The translations under genes and the position numbers were made by a program. A stretch of 64,000 nt of DNA, taken from assembly GCA_030685235.1 (NCBI GenBank), contig MU839110.1, positions 353,260-417,259 of the forward strand. The letters run 5' to 3'. Each line of letters opens with the position of its first letter. The stretch's first letter is position 1. Positions 11,593 through 23,660 of the stretch are shown here, piece after piece. The notes beneath the pieces are model-generated. The model was not told where the DNA came from. It saw nothing but the letters and a program-made list of their open reading frames with translations, and ran no database searches. This DNA comes from Copromyces sp. CBS 386.78 (lineage: Eukaryota; Ascomycota; Sordariomycetes; Sordariales; Sordariaceae).

Positions 11593-12858
11593 TTACCAAA
11601 TAACGCCATGTGTCTTTTTGCCAGCTTTCTCGTCACCCGCCCTCTTCTTACGGCGTGTCCTGATGCCGCTATAGAGATCCACCACGGCCATAATACAAAC
11701 GCCACTGAGAGCCAGGACAATAACCACGGCAATCAATATCGTCACGACAATAGGGAACCACACCGACGCGGCCTTCCACTTGGGCCATGAATGGTCTTCG
11801 GGAAGATCCGAGTCGAGCGCTTGCAAACTGACCTGCATCGAGTTGAGCACGACGGAGCAGATTGCGAAGATTGTGAGCAGGGGCCCCAGGCTGTGGGTGA
11901 GGAAGGAGCCCCATTGGGGGTAGATGTGGAAAAAGGCCAGCTTCCTTCTAAAAAATGCTGCAGCCATATTGAGTCGACTAAGGCGTAGTTCGCCATAGTG
12001 GTACCGCTTGGGGACCTGGACGTCGCGGACCTTAGAGAAGGGCTCGATGAAGTCGCACCACTCCTCGTATGTGGGAAACTCTCCGTTCGACTTCTTGGGG
12101 ATCAACTTCTTCTCGCAGGCCAATGCAAAGTCGACCTCATACTGAATCAAAAAGTAGTAGCTCCTCATGAAGCCGAGGCAAGCTCGATAGACATCCACGT
12201 GGACGTTGGCGATGTACCTCCAGAAGGCGGCGCAGTAGAAGTAGGCCGGGACCGGCTTGACGTAGATCCGCTCATAGTACCAGACCAGGTGAAGACAGGG
12301 ATGCTCGTCGATCTTGACCTCTCGGTCGTGTGCGTACTGATGATGGAGAGACATGATGTGAAGGAAGGATGGAGTTTGGACCTGAGAGTCTTGGTAAGTA
12401 TAGGACAACGGCACCTCTAGAGCTCGCCAAGGGAAACTTACAAAGACATACTTCATCCACTTGAACATACCATCCAGCTTCGTGGTCAGATGATTCTCCT
12501 TCAAGTAGTCCGACAAAGTGTCCCGATGACTTCTGGGATTTTGCTCGTCGAGCCGAATGCGCGGTTGACCTGGAAGGTGGCACTTGAGAGTGGTAGTGTT
12601 GTCTTCATTTTTTATCCCCACTGGCACCAACACCATCGATGTCGTGTTTGTGTTATCGCTTGGTCGAGTCCCGATTCTGGCTACGTTTCCCGTCATGTCT
12701 TTGATGTTATCATACGGGAAAACCGGGGGGATCTCGGGGTTCAGATCGCAATCTGAAGGTTGAGACTCGGCCTTCTCGATATCAACGGTCTGAGGGATCG
12801 AATGTGGGGTTGGCGTCGTCGTCGTCGACCTCAGGTCGGACTCAACTGCAGCTCCCAT
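11593..12858 (-). CDS. Fungal integral membrane protein, DUF6601-type
   Basis: Protein of unknown function resembling the fungal DUF6601 family. The 401-residue product has two exons: 12858-12442 and 12381-11593. The 60 bp intron (12382-12441; donor GTAAGT, acceptor CTCTCAG) is a multiple of three with no stop. I remove it because splicing gives the family-like run VQTPSFLHIMSLHHQ, followed by CLHLVWYYERIYVKPVP. A long acidic/polar N-terminus (about 110 residues) precedes the conserved core. Two membrane helices lie near the C-terminus (around SFLTHSLGPLLTIFAICSVV and IVVTILIAVVIVLAL), followed by a basic cytosolic tail. The start at 12858 (GGTGGTCAACATGGGAG context region) follows an in-frame upstream ATG at 12939 that would add 27 residues; the shorter start is favoured. 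Function is not known. Confidence 0.8.
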   Translation of the reverse strand: MGAAVESDLRSTTTTPTPHSIPQTVDIEKAESQPSDCDLNPEIPPVFPYDNIKDMTGNVARIGTRPSDNTNTTSMVLVPVGIKNEDNTTTLKCHLPGQPRIRLDEQNPRSHRDTLSDYLKENHLTTKLDGMFKWMKYVFVSFPWRALEVPLSYTYQDSQVQTPSFLHIMSLHHQYAHDREVKIDEHPCLHLVWYYERIYVKPVPAYFYCAAFWRYIANVHVDVYRACLGFMRSYYFLIQYEVDFALACEKKLIPKKSNGEFPTYEEWCDFIEPFSKVRDVQVPKRYHYGELRLSRLNMAAAFFRRKLAFFHIYPQWGSFLTHSLGPLLTIFAICSVVLNSMQVSLQALDSDLPEDHSWPKWKAASVWFPIVVTILIAVVIVLALSGVCIMAVVDLYSGIRTRRKKRAGDEKAGKKTHGVIW

Positions 12859-15637
12859 GTTGGTCAAAGGTGGGGGTGAAACTCGAGGGTGAAGCAGACT
12901 ATTGGAACACGGAAAGATAAAAAAGTGATCAAAGTGCAAGTATGTCCTGAACGTTTCACAAGAAAAGAGAAGAGGTGTGGATGCAAAGATGCAGCTTGGT
13001 CAGAATCAGTTTACAAGGCACGGGTAGAGAGAGGTAGGGCAGCCGGGCGCCTGACAACTATTTAACCGTGGATGACCATCGTGACCATTTGGGATCTTGG
13101 GGGCCAGGCAGGCTGCAGCTGAACCGCCCGAGGCAACCATTACAGTCAAAGCGAGAAATTGAGGCGACAACCTAGTCGCAGCAGGCTACCTGGTCTAGTG
13201 AAACACAGTTTGACATGTCTCGGGCCGGAGACATACTACAGTCCCAAGTACGTGTGTGAAGCCGGGGGGGTGAAAAACAGGAAGGAACGACGAGTGGTTG
13301 TGGTCACGATCTGTCGTGTCACTGTCCACGCGCCGCCCGTTACGTATCACCAGGTACAGGGTTTGCGGGTAACTACAGTCCACAAAAGACCTCGTCCATC
13401 CTCGCACAGCCAGGAAAATTCGCCGCTGCCATCGCTCGAGTCGCTATTCAAGGCACCACGTCTATGGCAAAATTTGGAATTTATCAAGGCGATGATACCC
13501 TTCAAGACCCGTTACCAGGCATATACCACCCTCCTACAGCTCTAGACTAGTACACGGCACCAGAGCAGTCCAGCTTTTTGGCAAAAAAATGGGACGGGCA
13601 AATCGCTGCCCAATCAAGATATCCGACGAACAAGGCTCGAACAACTCGACGGAATCCCCCTGGTCTCATCTTATGCAGACACCCGCCCGAAGACCAAGCC
13701 CAAGCGCTGCGGACATGGACGAGGACAGAAATGGAACGCCGGGATCATTTTTTATGTTTTTTTTCCTCTTGAATTCCACCAAGAGAATCGTTACATCGAA
13801 GCGCTGGACCGCTAGGGCAAGTCGGCGCTTATTTAGGTATATTTTTTTGGCAATTCCCATCACGCTAGAGTATAGCGGCCAGGGTCTGCGTGCGCTAAAG
13901 AACTCGAAGCACTCGCTGCTTGGCTTGCTGGTCTGTCGACATAGGTATCGGGCATATCATCAGGGCCTGGTTCGCAAGATACATGTAGGTACCGGGAAAA
14001 CGGGTCCCGAATTCAAGATTGAAATGAAAAAAGGAGAATAAAAAGAAAGAAAAAAAGAACAATCAATGAACTAACAAGGAGACGGGCAGTGACAATGGAA
14101 ACCCGGGACGACCCGCCACGTCCGTCCGTCTGTCCGGTTGCGCCCCAATCCACAGCGGGCCGCCCACTGTCCGCTGTGGCCCTGTCAGGTCAGGTCACTG
14201 TCGGACCGCCCGAAAGCCCAACTGTTTGATCCAAACTGGCGGGAGCGGGGGCGGGCGTCTGGAGGCATCCATCCAATGTTGCCGTGCGGAGGAGACGAGG
14301 GCCTCCCGACCACCTAATATGCCATCTCGCGGTGTGCTGGGACATGGGATGAGCTCAAGGACAAGGTTAAGGCCCGTGACACTGTACTGATGATGGCTTC
14401 ACATAGGGGCAACAAATGCACAAGTTGGAAATTCTTCGGCAAAGTCAAAAGACAGAGGTCGTCGTCGTCCGTCGATAGACTCGTTTGACGTCTGGGCAAT
14501 CGAAATTGCTACCGGTCCTCCTGCCGGCCAGTCCAGTGTGCGCCTGCGGTGCTGTCTCGTATCATACCTAAGGTATGCAGATGCAGAGTTCTTCACTTTC
14601 ATCTGGCAGAAATTCACTGGAACTGCAATGCAAAGTACCTACCTAAATCGTCGTCGTCATACGCAGGGTGGCTTAATTGCGCAGTCTGCGCAGTTTGTGC
14701 AGTTTCAGTTTCGAAACACCTGGCTGTGGTTGCTGCTACTTTGCGAGATTGCAATATCTACCTCTAGTGTAGCCCTGTCAGCTACCTACCTTTCTTCAGC
14801 TGTTGTCGTCGAGCCTGTCAAGGTCAAAGCCCCGTCCAAGAGGAGGCCTGGACAGCGATGATCTTTTTGACCGGTCAACCCAAGAACCAACCACATCCTT
14901 TTGCCTTGTCCAGAGCGAGGCTCGTCTGAAGTGAAGACATGGACAGACAGCACCAGGACATTATGGGTGGAGGTGGCTTAGAAGTTCGACCTTTCCGTTA
15001 TGGCATCCATGACTTGATAATTAGTCTAGTCGTGGCTCATGGTTCGTGAAAGCGGTGAATGAGATGCAAGCACAAGGTCCATCGGGCAGGCTCGCAGCGA
15101 TTATGTTCCTGTTCCTGATCCATCACCGACTTGCCAACGCTTCGTCACTGCCTCATCGTTAGCATCATCAGCTTCCAGCAGCTGAGCCAAGCTGAAGGGG
15201 CTAGCCAGTGGAAGCAAAGCAGCCTGTAAATTTGACTATCTATATGTTGGTGCTTAGACGTTGATGCACAGCCTCAAGGTTATCATCAGCCTCAACCCGA
15301 CGTCAATTCGAGCGATGAGTTGTTCGCTTCTTGTCCAAAGCCACTGTACCGTGACGTCACCCAAGTCATTCTTCAAGGCGGCCTCTTTCCGGAACCTCTC
15401 GGTACTGTAGGAGAGGCGTCATTTGGTACAGTTCTGTGATTCTTAAGGACTGTCAATCACGCATTGATTGATCCATTGCTCGATTGTCCGGTTGTGTCGG
15501 TGCTTTCGGCCGCAAAGGTCGGCAGGGGCGGGTGTTGAAGACCCACTTTTCCGTCAAGGGCTCCCGAACCACGGCCCGGGCGGTCGCTTTCAGCGGGGGT
15601 TACAGGGCATGTTTGCGCAAGCAGCCGCCGGCGGCTA
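12859..15637. other. Long intergenic region
   Basis: About 2.8 kb of normal composition without a supported gene. Short ORFs around 13.2-14.9 kb have no domain or intron logic. The start of the nested repeat cluster bounds it on the right. Confidence 0.5.
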
Positions 15638-15810
15638 CTTGGGGGTTGTGGTAGTGGGACTTTTCTCAACCCCCTCTTCATTTATCTCAGTGCTCAGACC
15701 ATCTATCTTTTTTGGGCAGGAAGGGGTGCTCTCAATTGAATCTTTCCAATGTTTCCAGATTGTGGTCCGTGCATTGTTTCTTTCAGTATATTTATATATA
15801 TTGACTGAGA

Positions 15811-16582
15811 ACGCCCAAAAAAGAGGTCTAAGTTCTCAATGTAGAAAACCCCGAGTCTCGGTAAAAATACCCAAAATCTATGTAGAAATTTGGCTTTACT
15901 TCTAGATTGCGATAACACTACAGGACATAATGAAGAATACAAATATACATAGAGGTAGAGAATTTCACGGCGGTTATTATAATATAATTTATTTTTTATT
16001 AATGTATATAAAAGTATAACTTCTATTATCGAGGGGGTGATAATGATAATTATCGAAAAATAGGTCGCGACTATAATGCCTAATATTAGTACTTTTTTTC
16101 ATCCCAACTTTCTAAAAATTTCTATGTATAATCTGTAAGGTATTCTCAAGCCCCGGGTGCATTTACTTTTCCCGTATTAGTTGGAGGAGTTTGTGACGGC
16201 TGGTGCCATCTGGGTATATGCTAGTTGTTAAGGTTCCCATTTACGAAGGCATGCCCCTGGGTTCTATTTACGAAGGTTGGCTTCTATTCACTAGGTTTCT
16301 ATTTACTAAACCTCTAAGGTTCTGACTGAGCTTCTAGAAGTCTAAGTATAAAATCTAGGCCTCTCGTTCGAGCGGTTATAATTTAATATATTGCTAAGGG
16401 AGTTACTATCTATAATAGGTACCAAATGAAAGAGCTGATTTACGTGATAATAATGCAATTAATAGATTGGTAATGCGAGAAGATTTGGTAGAGTTATAAA
16501 GTAGTAATATTGAAAGTCTAGATATTATTATTATTAAGATTGGGAGTTTTCTACATTGGGAATTCAGACCTCTTAGGGCGCA
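15811..16582. repeat. Internal inverted repeat pair within the cluster
   Basis: 15811-15852 (AGAGGTCTAAGTTCTCAATG within it) and 16542-16582 (inverted: AGAGGTCTGAATTCCCAATG) match along about 40 bp, including GTAGAAAAC. The motif GGTCCGTGC-TTG also occurs twice in direct orientation, near 15764 and 16650. These point to further nested or rearranged copies of related elements. Confidence 0.6.
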
Positions 16583-16707
16583 TGCCAAAAATATTACCCA
16601 AAACAGTAATCATGGCATTTAATCGATAAATTAATTTTTGTGGTGTAATCTGGTCCGTGCGTTGCGCCCTGAAAGAGAGGTCTGAGCGCTGAGATAACTC
16701 TTCATTA

Positions 16708-17062
16708 AAGAGGGGGAAAAAAAATTATGGGACAAACTTTTATTATAGGACAAACAAAAAGACTAGCAAACCGCTTAGAAAACTCGCCCAACCGCTGCGA
16801 ACTAATATACCTAAAATATATATAAACAATATCCTTATTCCCACTTTTCTCGCCAATATAATAATAAAAATTAATACAACTTTAAGAAAAGGCCTTTCAA
16901 AACTTCTTCTTACTTTTCAAATTTTCTTAGATTTTTAGAAAAAAGGATAGATATTGTTTTTATTGTTACATCTCCCCTACTAACAATTTTCTAAGCGGTT
17001 CGCTAGTCTTTCTATTTGTCCTATAATAAAAGTTTGTCCTATAATTTTTTTTCCCCCACTTT
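16708..17062. mobile_element. MITE nested in the right arm of the larger element
   Basis: About 355 bp. The left arm (from ~16708: AGAGGGGGAAAAAAAATTAT, then GGGACAAACTTTTATTATAGG and on to AACCGCTTAG) recurs inverted at ~16989-17062 with a few transitions, giving terminal inverted repeats of about 70 bp. It splits the right arm of the outer element, so it inserted later. The exact ends and target duplication are unclear because both arms and flanks are rich in A and G. No coding capacity. Confidence 0.7.
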
Positions 17063-17109
17063 AATAAAGAGGGGGTTGAGAAAAGTCCCACTACTACAAC
17101 CCTCAAGTA

Positions 17110-17543
17110 TCCTCATCTCCCCACTCATGAACAGTCACTCATGCACTTTATTATCTATTGCCTACAGTCTGACGCTGGTTTGTTTGTTAGCTTAAAACCT
17201 CTGGTCAACCTTCCTAGGCGTTTATACATTCAACTGATCGCTCTCCTTCTATAACAAATGTGCCATCTTACATTGCATATGCCATTTTGCATTTTGGCAA
17301 TACCTTTCTAATTCGTATTTAGCCATTACATTTTATCCTTGTAAAGTTTGGGACAGCTTGAGATAGATCTTATCCATTATACCAGAGTACAGAGCTAACA
17401 AACAAACCAGCATTGAATTGTATCTACTTCTTCCAAAGTAAGAACTGTATGCCATGTGAACCCAACAAAATACTCCAAACACTTCAATCCAGAAACGATC
17501 CAAATTTCTTCCCAAGCCGAACAGACACAGAACGACACCACGC
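17110..17543. other. Intergenic region, 3' flank of the HMG-repeat gene
   Basis: No gene is seen; mild AT-richness next to the repeat cluster. Confidence 0.5.
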
Positions 17544-20500
17544 TCAATCATCCAGGGTCAAGTCAATAACATCTGCCTTGGCCTTCCTCTTGACACCCCT
17601 TGACGTTGACGCCGAAGCAGACCCCGAAGCAGACGCCGAAGCAGAAGCAGATCCACTCCCGGACCTCGGCGTACTCAACTGCGGGATTTTGAGCTTACCC
17701 GTCTTTACAGCCCAAGCGCTGGTGATATCAATCTTGGCCACCTTGTCACTCAACCCGGGCGTCGCAGCCATCCTGTTAGGCTGGATCTCTGTCAATGTAC
17801 GGTCGGCTGATGAGGCTGAAGGTGGGTCGGGTCGTACGGGTGAGGACGACATCAGGGAAGTGGCTGCTTTGGAGCCACGGCCGCGCCATGTGCTCGGGAA
17901 AGGAGTACGGGGCTTCACCGTCTTGGCGGGCTGGGGGACGTCCGGCTCCTCAGGTAGGCCGCACAGTCTCCGCAATCGGCTGAACATCTGTCGACCTCCA
18001 AGATTCGTCCTGAGAATCTTTGCCTTGTCTTCAAACTCACGGCGCTCCCAATCACTCATGTGCTTCCATTGAAGCTCCATGATCTTAACAACCTGGTCGT
18101 AGTTGAAATCGGCATCACGGGATTTTTGCTTATAGTCGTAGCCCCGGCTGTTGAGGAACCAATTGAAGCCGTCGTATTTCTGGGCCCAGGCCTCCCATGT
18201 GAGGCTACTAGAGGTATTCGAGCTTGGTATAGAAGAGGCTGTTGTAGTGGTAGTGGATGAAGAGGTCGGTTTTTGATGGGCGTTATCGTTTGCACGTGGA
18301 GGGGGGACGTCCGGCTCTTCAGGTAGGCCGCATAATCTCAGCAATTTGCTGAACATTCGCCGGCCTCCAAGACTCGACCTCATCATCTTTGCCTTGTCTT
18401 CAAACTCACGACGTTCCTCAGTAATCATGCTCTGCCATCGTGCCTTCATGGTGGTGACAATCACGTCGTAGTCCAGCGCACGGTTTCCTTGCTTGAGATC
18501 GCAACCTTTGCTGTTGAGAAACCAGTTGAAGCCGTCGTACTTTTGGGCCCAAGCCTCCCATGCGAGGCTACCAGAGCTTGATGGTGTTTGCGAGGCAGTT
18601 GGCTTTGCCGTCATGTTCGCCTTGGCATTCTCCTTGGCCGCCATATCCTCATAGATACCCCGGGCCATCTGCGTCATGCCATCCCATTGGAATTTCAAAG
18701 CAACGACTGCCTGTTCATGCGTAAGGCCGGGGTTCTTCTGCTTGAACTTTCGTTCCTCAAATCTCAGCCAAAATCCGAAGCCATCAGCTTGATCGTCTCG
18801 CGAAGAGCTGCTACTAGAGGCGTTGTAGCTTGGCGCCGCCGGAGTTGACGAAACTGTCGCTTTGCCTCTGTTTGCTTTGTAGAAGTGCGCCTCCAGCCGG
18901 GTGAATATACCCTTATCGATCGGATGCTGTGCGGCCGCAAATGCTTTATTGCTGTAGTTACTCTTTTCTGCGGGGTGCAAGGCGTCCCACTGCCGCTTCG
19001 TAGCGTCGACAACCTGGTCGTAGGAATACTGGGGAAATATTCTCCTGATGTTGAGGCCTTGGGTGTTGAGATAGTACCCAAACCCGTCATATGTACGGCT
19101 TGTCGAAGCAGTGCTGGTAGAAGGGGGAGCCGCAGGGGTTGAAGTGGAGGGAGCAATGTTACCAGATCCAGACTTCGCCGCTTCATCTGCGTAGACAGCT
19201 CGGTGCTTTTCACTCATTGCTTCCCATCGTCGTTGTAGTACAGACTTGAGATTTGCTGCCGAGGCGCCGGGGTTCGTTTTCCGAAGGCGTGGCTCTATTT
19301 CTTTGACGAAAGCCTCGTAGCCAGAAACAGGGGGAGATGCGACTGAGGCTGGAGCCGCCGCAAAAACTGCAGTTGACGCCGACGGTCTCCTGCCAGTCAT
19401 CGAAGTACTTGTGACTTCGCCACGTTGCAAAAACGCAGGGTCTTCATCGTCGGACGAGCTGAGCGGCGGGTCATCCATTGCACCTGGCCCACTCAATGCC
19501 ATCATACGAGTCGAGCCCCATTTGCTGGTTCTCGCCCGTTTGTTGGGCTTCCTTGACATAATCGCATTTAGAGTGTTGTATGCGCTAGCCCTCCCCGACT
19601 TCGCGTCTTCAATACGTGCCAGATCATCGGTCATCAAACGATCCACCACGCCAAGGCAAGTTTCCCACTCAGCCCCAAGTTTCTGAGTAATCTCCTGTGC
19701 AGACTTCCCTGGGAGTACTCGACAAAGACTATGGTTGTATTTGTCTACCCACCAGGCCCGGCCACGGTCAAGTTGCTTGCGGCACGGATCGAGATGAGCG
19801 ACGTCTGGATACGGAGCAAGGCGTGCTTTGCTTTCCATGTAATCCTTCTCGGGGATCGAAACCTGGGTAGATTCACGAACAAAGACCATTCCATGTCTGT
19901 CAACAACAGGTTTCTTGATCGCAAGCGCCGTGGTAGGTGTGACCTTGGCCTCCTCACGTAACGCCGCTACTCTGGCCTCAAGAGATGGGAAGTGCTGAGA
20001 TTGACCTTTGAGCATCCCCTCAACTGCGCCCAGCGGTGGAGGAGGCACGATGCTAGAAAGAGACGGGATGCTCTGAGCTCTTGACAAACCCACAGCCCTC
20101 CTATTGTTCAGGGGAGGGAGCTGGGGTTGTTGTTGCTTCTGGGTCAAGGCTTGCTTGTTGAACCATTCGCGATGTTCCCGGGGCATTGAGCTCCATTGTT
20201 GCCTAACAGTATTTACCAAGAGTTGGTAACTGTATGTCGGGTGTTTCGCTCTAAGAAAGCCCATTTGTGTCGAAAAGTAGTACTCCCAACCGGCCTTCAA
20301 GTCGTTTTCTGTAGAGGAACTCGGACCCGAGGGTTGGTGTGCTGAATGGAATGGCGCAGGTAAGGAGGGACCAGGCTGAGTCTGAGCTTGATTTTGCGCC
20401 GCTGTTGCCCTGTTGACATAACCCTCTACAAGGCTAATAAGCATCATAGTCCATCGTCTCCGTAGCTCCGCGTCGATTGCATCACTTTGCCAGCTGGGAA

Positions 20501-23500
20501 ACATCGTCTGGATCACGGTCGCCTCCTCCTTGAAAAATAGTTGACGACCCTGTTCCAATCTGCCCCGAATCTCGGTGGTTTGGTGGTTGTTGACGTTGTT
20601 CTGAATCACGTTGATCGACCCCGAGAAGCCGTCAATGTGGGTAGTTGTTTGCTGGTTATTGACGTTGTTGATCATTTGGACGCACCCTGCGAAGCCATTT
20701 GAGCCAACTGATACGGAAACAACGGATTGGGTAGATTGGGGCGGCCCTGATTGGAAGTGCTGGCCATATTGAACTGGTTGAGAGGTATGGCCCGGAATAG
20801 CAGCCCAGGGGTTGGCAGGGGGCCGGTAACCTTCGTTGGGTGGAGGAAGCCGGAAATTGTAGAATGTCCCTACGGGCTGCAGGGGCGCTTGACCAGGTTG
20901 AGGACCTTGATAGCCAGAGACAGGAGACGGGTGAAAGGGCTGATGGGGATTCTGGTGAACTGCCACAGGCGGTGGGGGAAGTTCTTCCTCATCATGGACT
21001 TCAGCATCGAGAACGTTCTCCAGCAATTCGAACCCTGTAAACCACGAATATTCCTCGCCGAGAATGGCACGCAACTTTGCTTGATCGAACTTGGCGAAGA
21101 TTTGTTTTCTCACATTGTCTTTCTTTGCCTCCCACTGTTTGATAGCAGTAGCATCTGATTTCAAGCGCTTCGTAACGGTTATGGTACCTGAAGCAGCATC
21201 GATCGTGAAATCACAGGAGATGCCCTCCCGCAGCCCTATCAAGTAATTTTGTACATGGCCAAAAGCTGCGCTGGAGCCATGGATCCGAATCGCGTTGAAA
21301 GATGATTCGGACAGGAACTGGTTGACCCTGAAGCACAGTCCACAGCCACAGGTAATGCTACGCATAGCAGGTTGCCATACTTGTTTCGGTGCCTTGCCAA
21401 CCTCCTTGAGCAGATACACCTCCATTATAGCAGCAAATATGTTTTGGTATCGAGGTGTCGACAGCGGGATCTGGTGCTTTTCGAGAACGTCCAGGAGGAG
21501 GGAAAGGAAAGGGACCCAGAGATGGGTAAGTTCACGAAGTGGGATGCGTCTTACATCGCCAACCAATTTCATCGTCAACCGCATGAGGAGGGTATCAGCT
21601 TCTTCAGCAATCAGGCCAGAGATAAAGCGAGAGATGTCAGCCTTATCGACACCTTCAATTGCCGGTTGGAGAAGCTGTAGGGATTGCTCAACCTTTGAAT
21701 GGGTTGACCGGATTTGTATGATTTCTCTGACCCGTGCTGTCTCCGCGGACCGACTGTGGAGTTCGTGGATGTGCAGTTCGTTCACAATATGTTCAGCCAA
21801 GCTGAGATAGAGCTCTTGTGTCACATCATCCTTGGAGGTTACGCTCTCGTAGAGCTCATTGGCAAAGCCGAGAAGGAAGGCGAATTTCGTCGAGTTTCGT
21901 TTTACCACCTTCGTGGCAAGTTCCCTGAATTCGAGCCCTAACCCGAAGCATGTTTTCATGGCGGAGACAAGTTCACTTCCATCTTGCTGGCCGATGATTT
22001 GTGAGTCGGAAAAGTCGGCTATGCGAGATACGGCGTTCTGTGCCCAATCACGGGGAACAGCTTCGTCCGTGGTTTCGTAGAAGGCGGTTATTGACGAGCA
22101 CCTGTGATTGACCAAGCTGTGGGAGAATGAAACGGCCAGAATACCCTGCTGAATGTCTTGGAAAGCGGCTCTCCCTTCGGTAACCTCTGTGCGAGCCCAT
22201 TTCACAAAGGGTCGGGGATCGTAAGGCATTTTGCGAAAGGTAAATCCAGTGAAGCCGGCGGCGAAGGTAAACAAGTCCCAGTCCTTGGCAGATATGCAAG
22301 CCTTGAGAAGGCCCTCCACGAACTCCCCTGGCATAAACCCCAGTCCCTTTTCGGAGTCCCAGGTACATGCCCTCCGAAGAATGTTGCTAAAGATGGGCCA
22401 ATAGCGATCATGATCTTCGGCGCATCGGGTCTTGTAGTTTTCGAGCAACGTACGCAGGGGTGTCTGAGTGACGTTGTACTTGGCGGTCGGTGGGCCGTTT
22501 GCTTCGATGGTTTCCCATAGGAAATCGGCCACAGTATCTCGAGGGACAAGGACGAGTGCCTAGAACGATGGGCTGTGATTAGCAAAAACATAACCTGGTT
22601 TGTGAGGATGTGAGGTACGTACCGCATCGCAGTATCCGGGGAGCAGCTTCGGCTTCCAGTGTTCAGTGGTCTTTTTTGTCCAGTCGTTCTCGTCCACGGG
22701 CACAAACTTTGCATAGGTTCGGCCTTGCGTATCAATCAAGTCTTCAGTGACGTAGGAGGGAGACGCTTGTTGAGGGTCGGTGTCTATGTCCTCAAACCCT
22801 CTGTCAAGCCGGCAGAGGAATACTTCAAAAGGAATTTCCCGCGAGAGACGTTCCAGTGTCAGAGCTAATGCCCGGTCATGCCTTGCCAAGGCCTCTGGAA
22901 GAGAATCTGCCTTGTTGTAGGTGTAGTCAAGCCGGTGGAAGAACTTGGTAGCCACCCTCGAGGATGAGCCCTTCTCCTCGGATACCCAGTGTCGCAACAG
23001 TTGGCGAAGACGGAATACCTCGCGATCCGCCAGGCCTACCACAAGAACAGAATCGGGCGGTGGTGGATTTTCCGGAGGCGGTGGAGGAGCATCGAAGGGG
23101 CTGTCGAAGCGCCAGGTCTCTGGATGAAGATGGCCGGCCATCGATAGGTGTTCACATAGCTCTTTTCGAAGATCTTTAGGCATATAGGGGGTGTCAAGAT
23201 CCAACTCCTCTTCGTCTCCGTACCACTCCGGGGTCTCGATGACAGTCGTGGTTTTGGACTTGGACTTGGGCTGGGTTGGTTTGGCCTTGGTCGCTTTCGG
23301 CTGGGCACGTTTGGCTGAGGGTTTTGTTCGATTGGCAGTTGCCCTCGACTGGTCAGAGGTGGTGCCGACATTCTTTTCTTCGTGGTCGGGAGCAATGGAT
23401 GTGTTCAAAGTTTCTGCCTCTTGCTGTTCGACGTGTCCCGTTCCTTCCGCTTGCTCCTCCTCTTTCACTGAAGTTTGGGCGGCGGCTTTCTTTGTTGTTT

Positions 23501-23660
23501 TGCGTCCTTTAGGTTTGGCTGGCGTTTTTCTCGTCCGCGCAGCTGGAGGCTTCTCGTCAACAATCTCCATCGATTGGGGTTCGTTCACATTCGCATCGCT
23601 GTTGTCCTGGCCATTATTCTCGTCGCTGGTCAAGGCGGCCATTCTCCGGGTTCGCACCAT
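17544..23660 (-). CDS. Giant protein with multiple HMG-box-like repeats and C-terminal SUMO-interaction-like motif
   Basis: A 2,017-residue, presumably nuclear protein in two exons: 23660-22623 and 22559-17544. The 63 bp intron (22560-22622; donor GTACGT, acceptor TTCTAG) joins GYCDA to ALVLVPRD in frame. The N-terminus is basic and Pro/Lys-rich (KPKGRKTTKKAA), then a Pro-rich linker and a helical region of about 600 residues I do not recognise. Six repeats of about 50 residues resemble HMG boxes or a fungal derivative. They start near bases 20305, 19325, 19095, 18790, 18540 and 18175, four of them with DGF and an aromatic run (DGFNWFLNS, DGFGYYLNT) and a central W (RQWDAL, RRWEAM). A Ser/Ala-rich low-complexity tract precedes the final VIDLTLDD, a classic hydrophobic-acidic SIM. 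A role in chromatin is inferred only. Confidence 0.8.

Larger units (their letters stand above)
15638..17107. mobile_element. Decayed inverted-repeat DNA element flanked by TA
   Basis: The left end (15638 onward: CTTGGGGGTTGTGGTAGTGG, then GACTTTTCTCAACCCCCTC) recurs inverted at the right end (17107 backward: CTTGAGGGTTGTAGTAGTGG, same continuation). Both ends abut TA (15636-15637 and 17108-17109), as for Tc1/mariner-type insertions. The left arm continues through TTTATCTCAGTGCTCAGACC; its right-hand counterpart (TTATCTCAGCGCTCAGACC, inverted) lies near 16678-16696, separated from the outer part by a second insertion. The interior is AT-rich with no ORF, consistent with RIP and loss of any transposase. 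Classification as mariner-like rests only on the TA flank and arm structure. Confidence 0.65.

Noticed and set aside
12382..12441. Continuous ORF through the in-frame 60-bp segment of the DUF6601-type gene
   Set aside because: Canonical donor and acceptor flank it and splicing yields a family-like sequence, so it was taken as an intron.
13159..14041. Series of ORFs of 60-150 aa
   Set aside because: No splice logic, domains or biased composition; likely chance ORFs in intergenic DNA.
15468..15905. 145-aa ORF
   Set aside because: Spans the inverted-repeat arm of a transposable element; not a gene.
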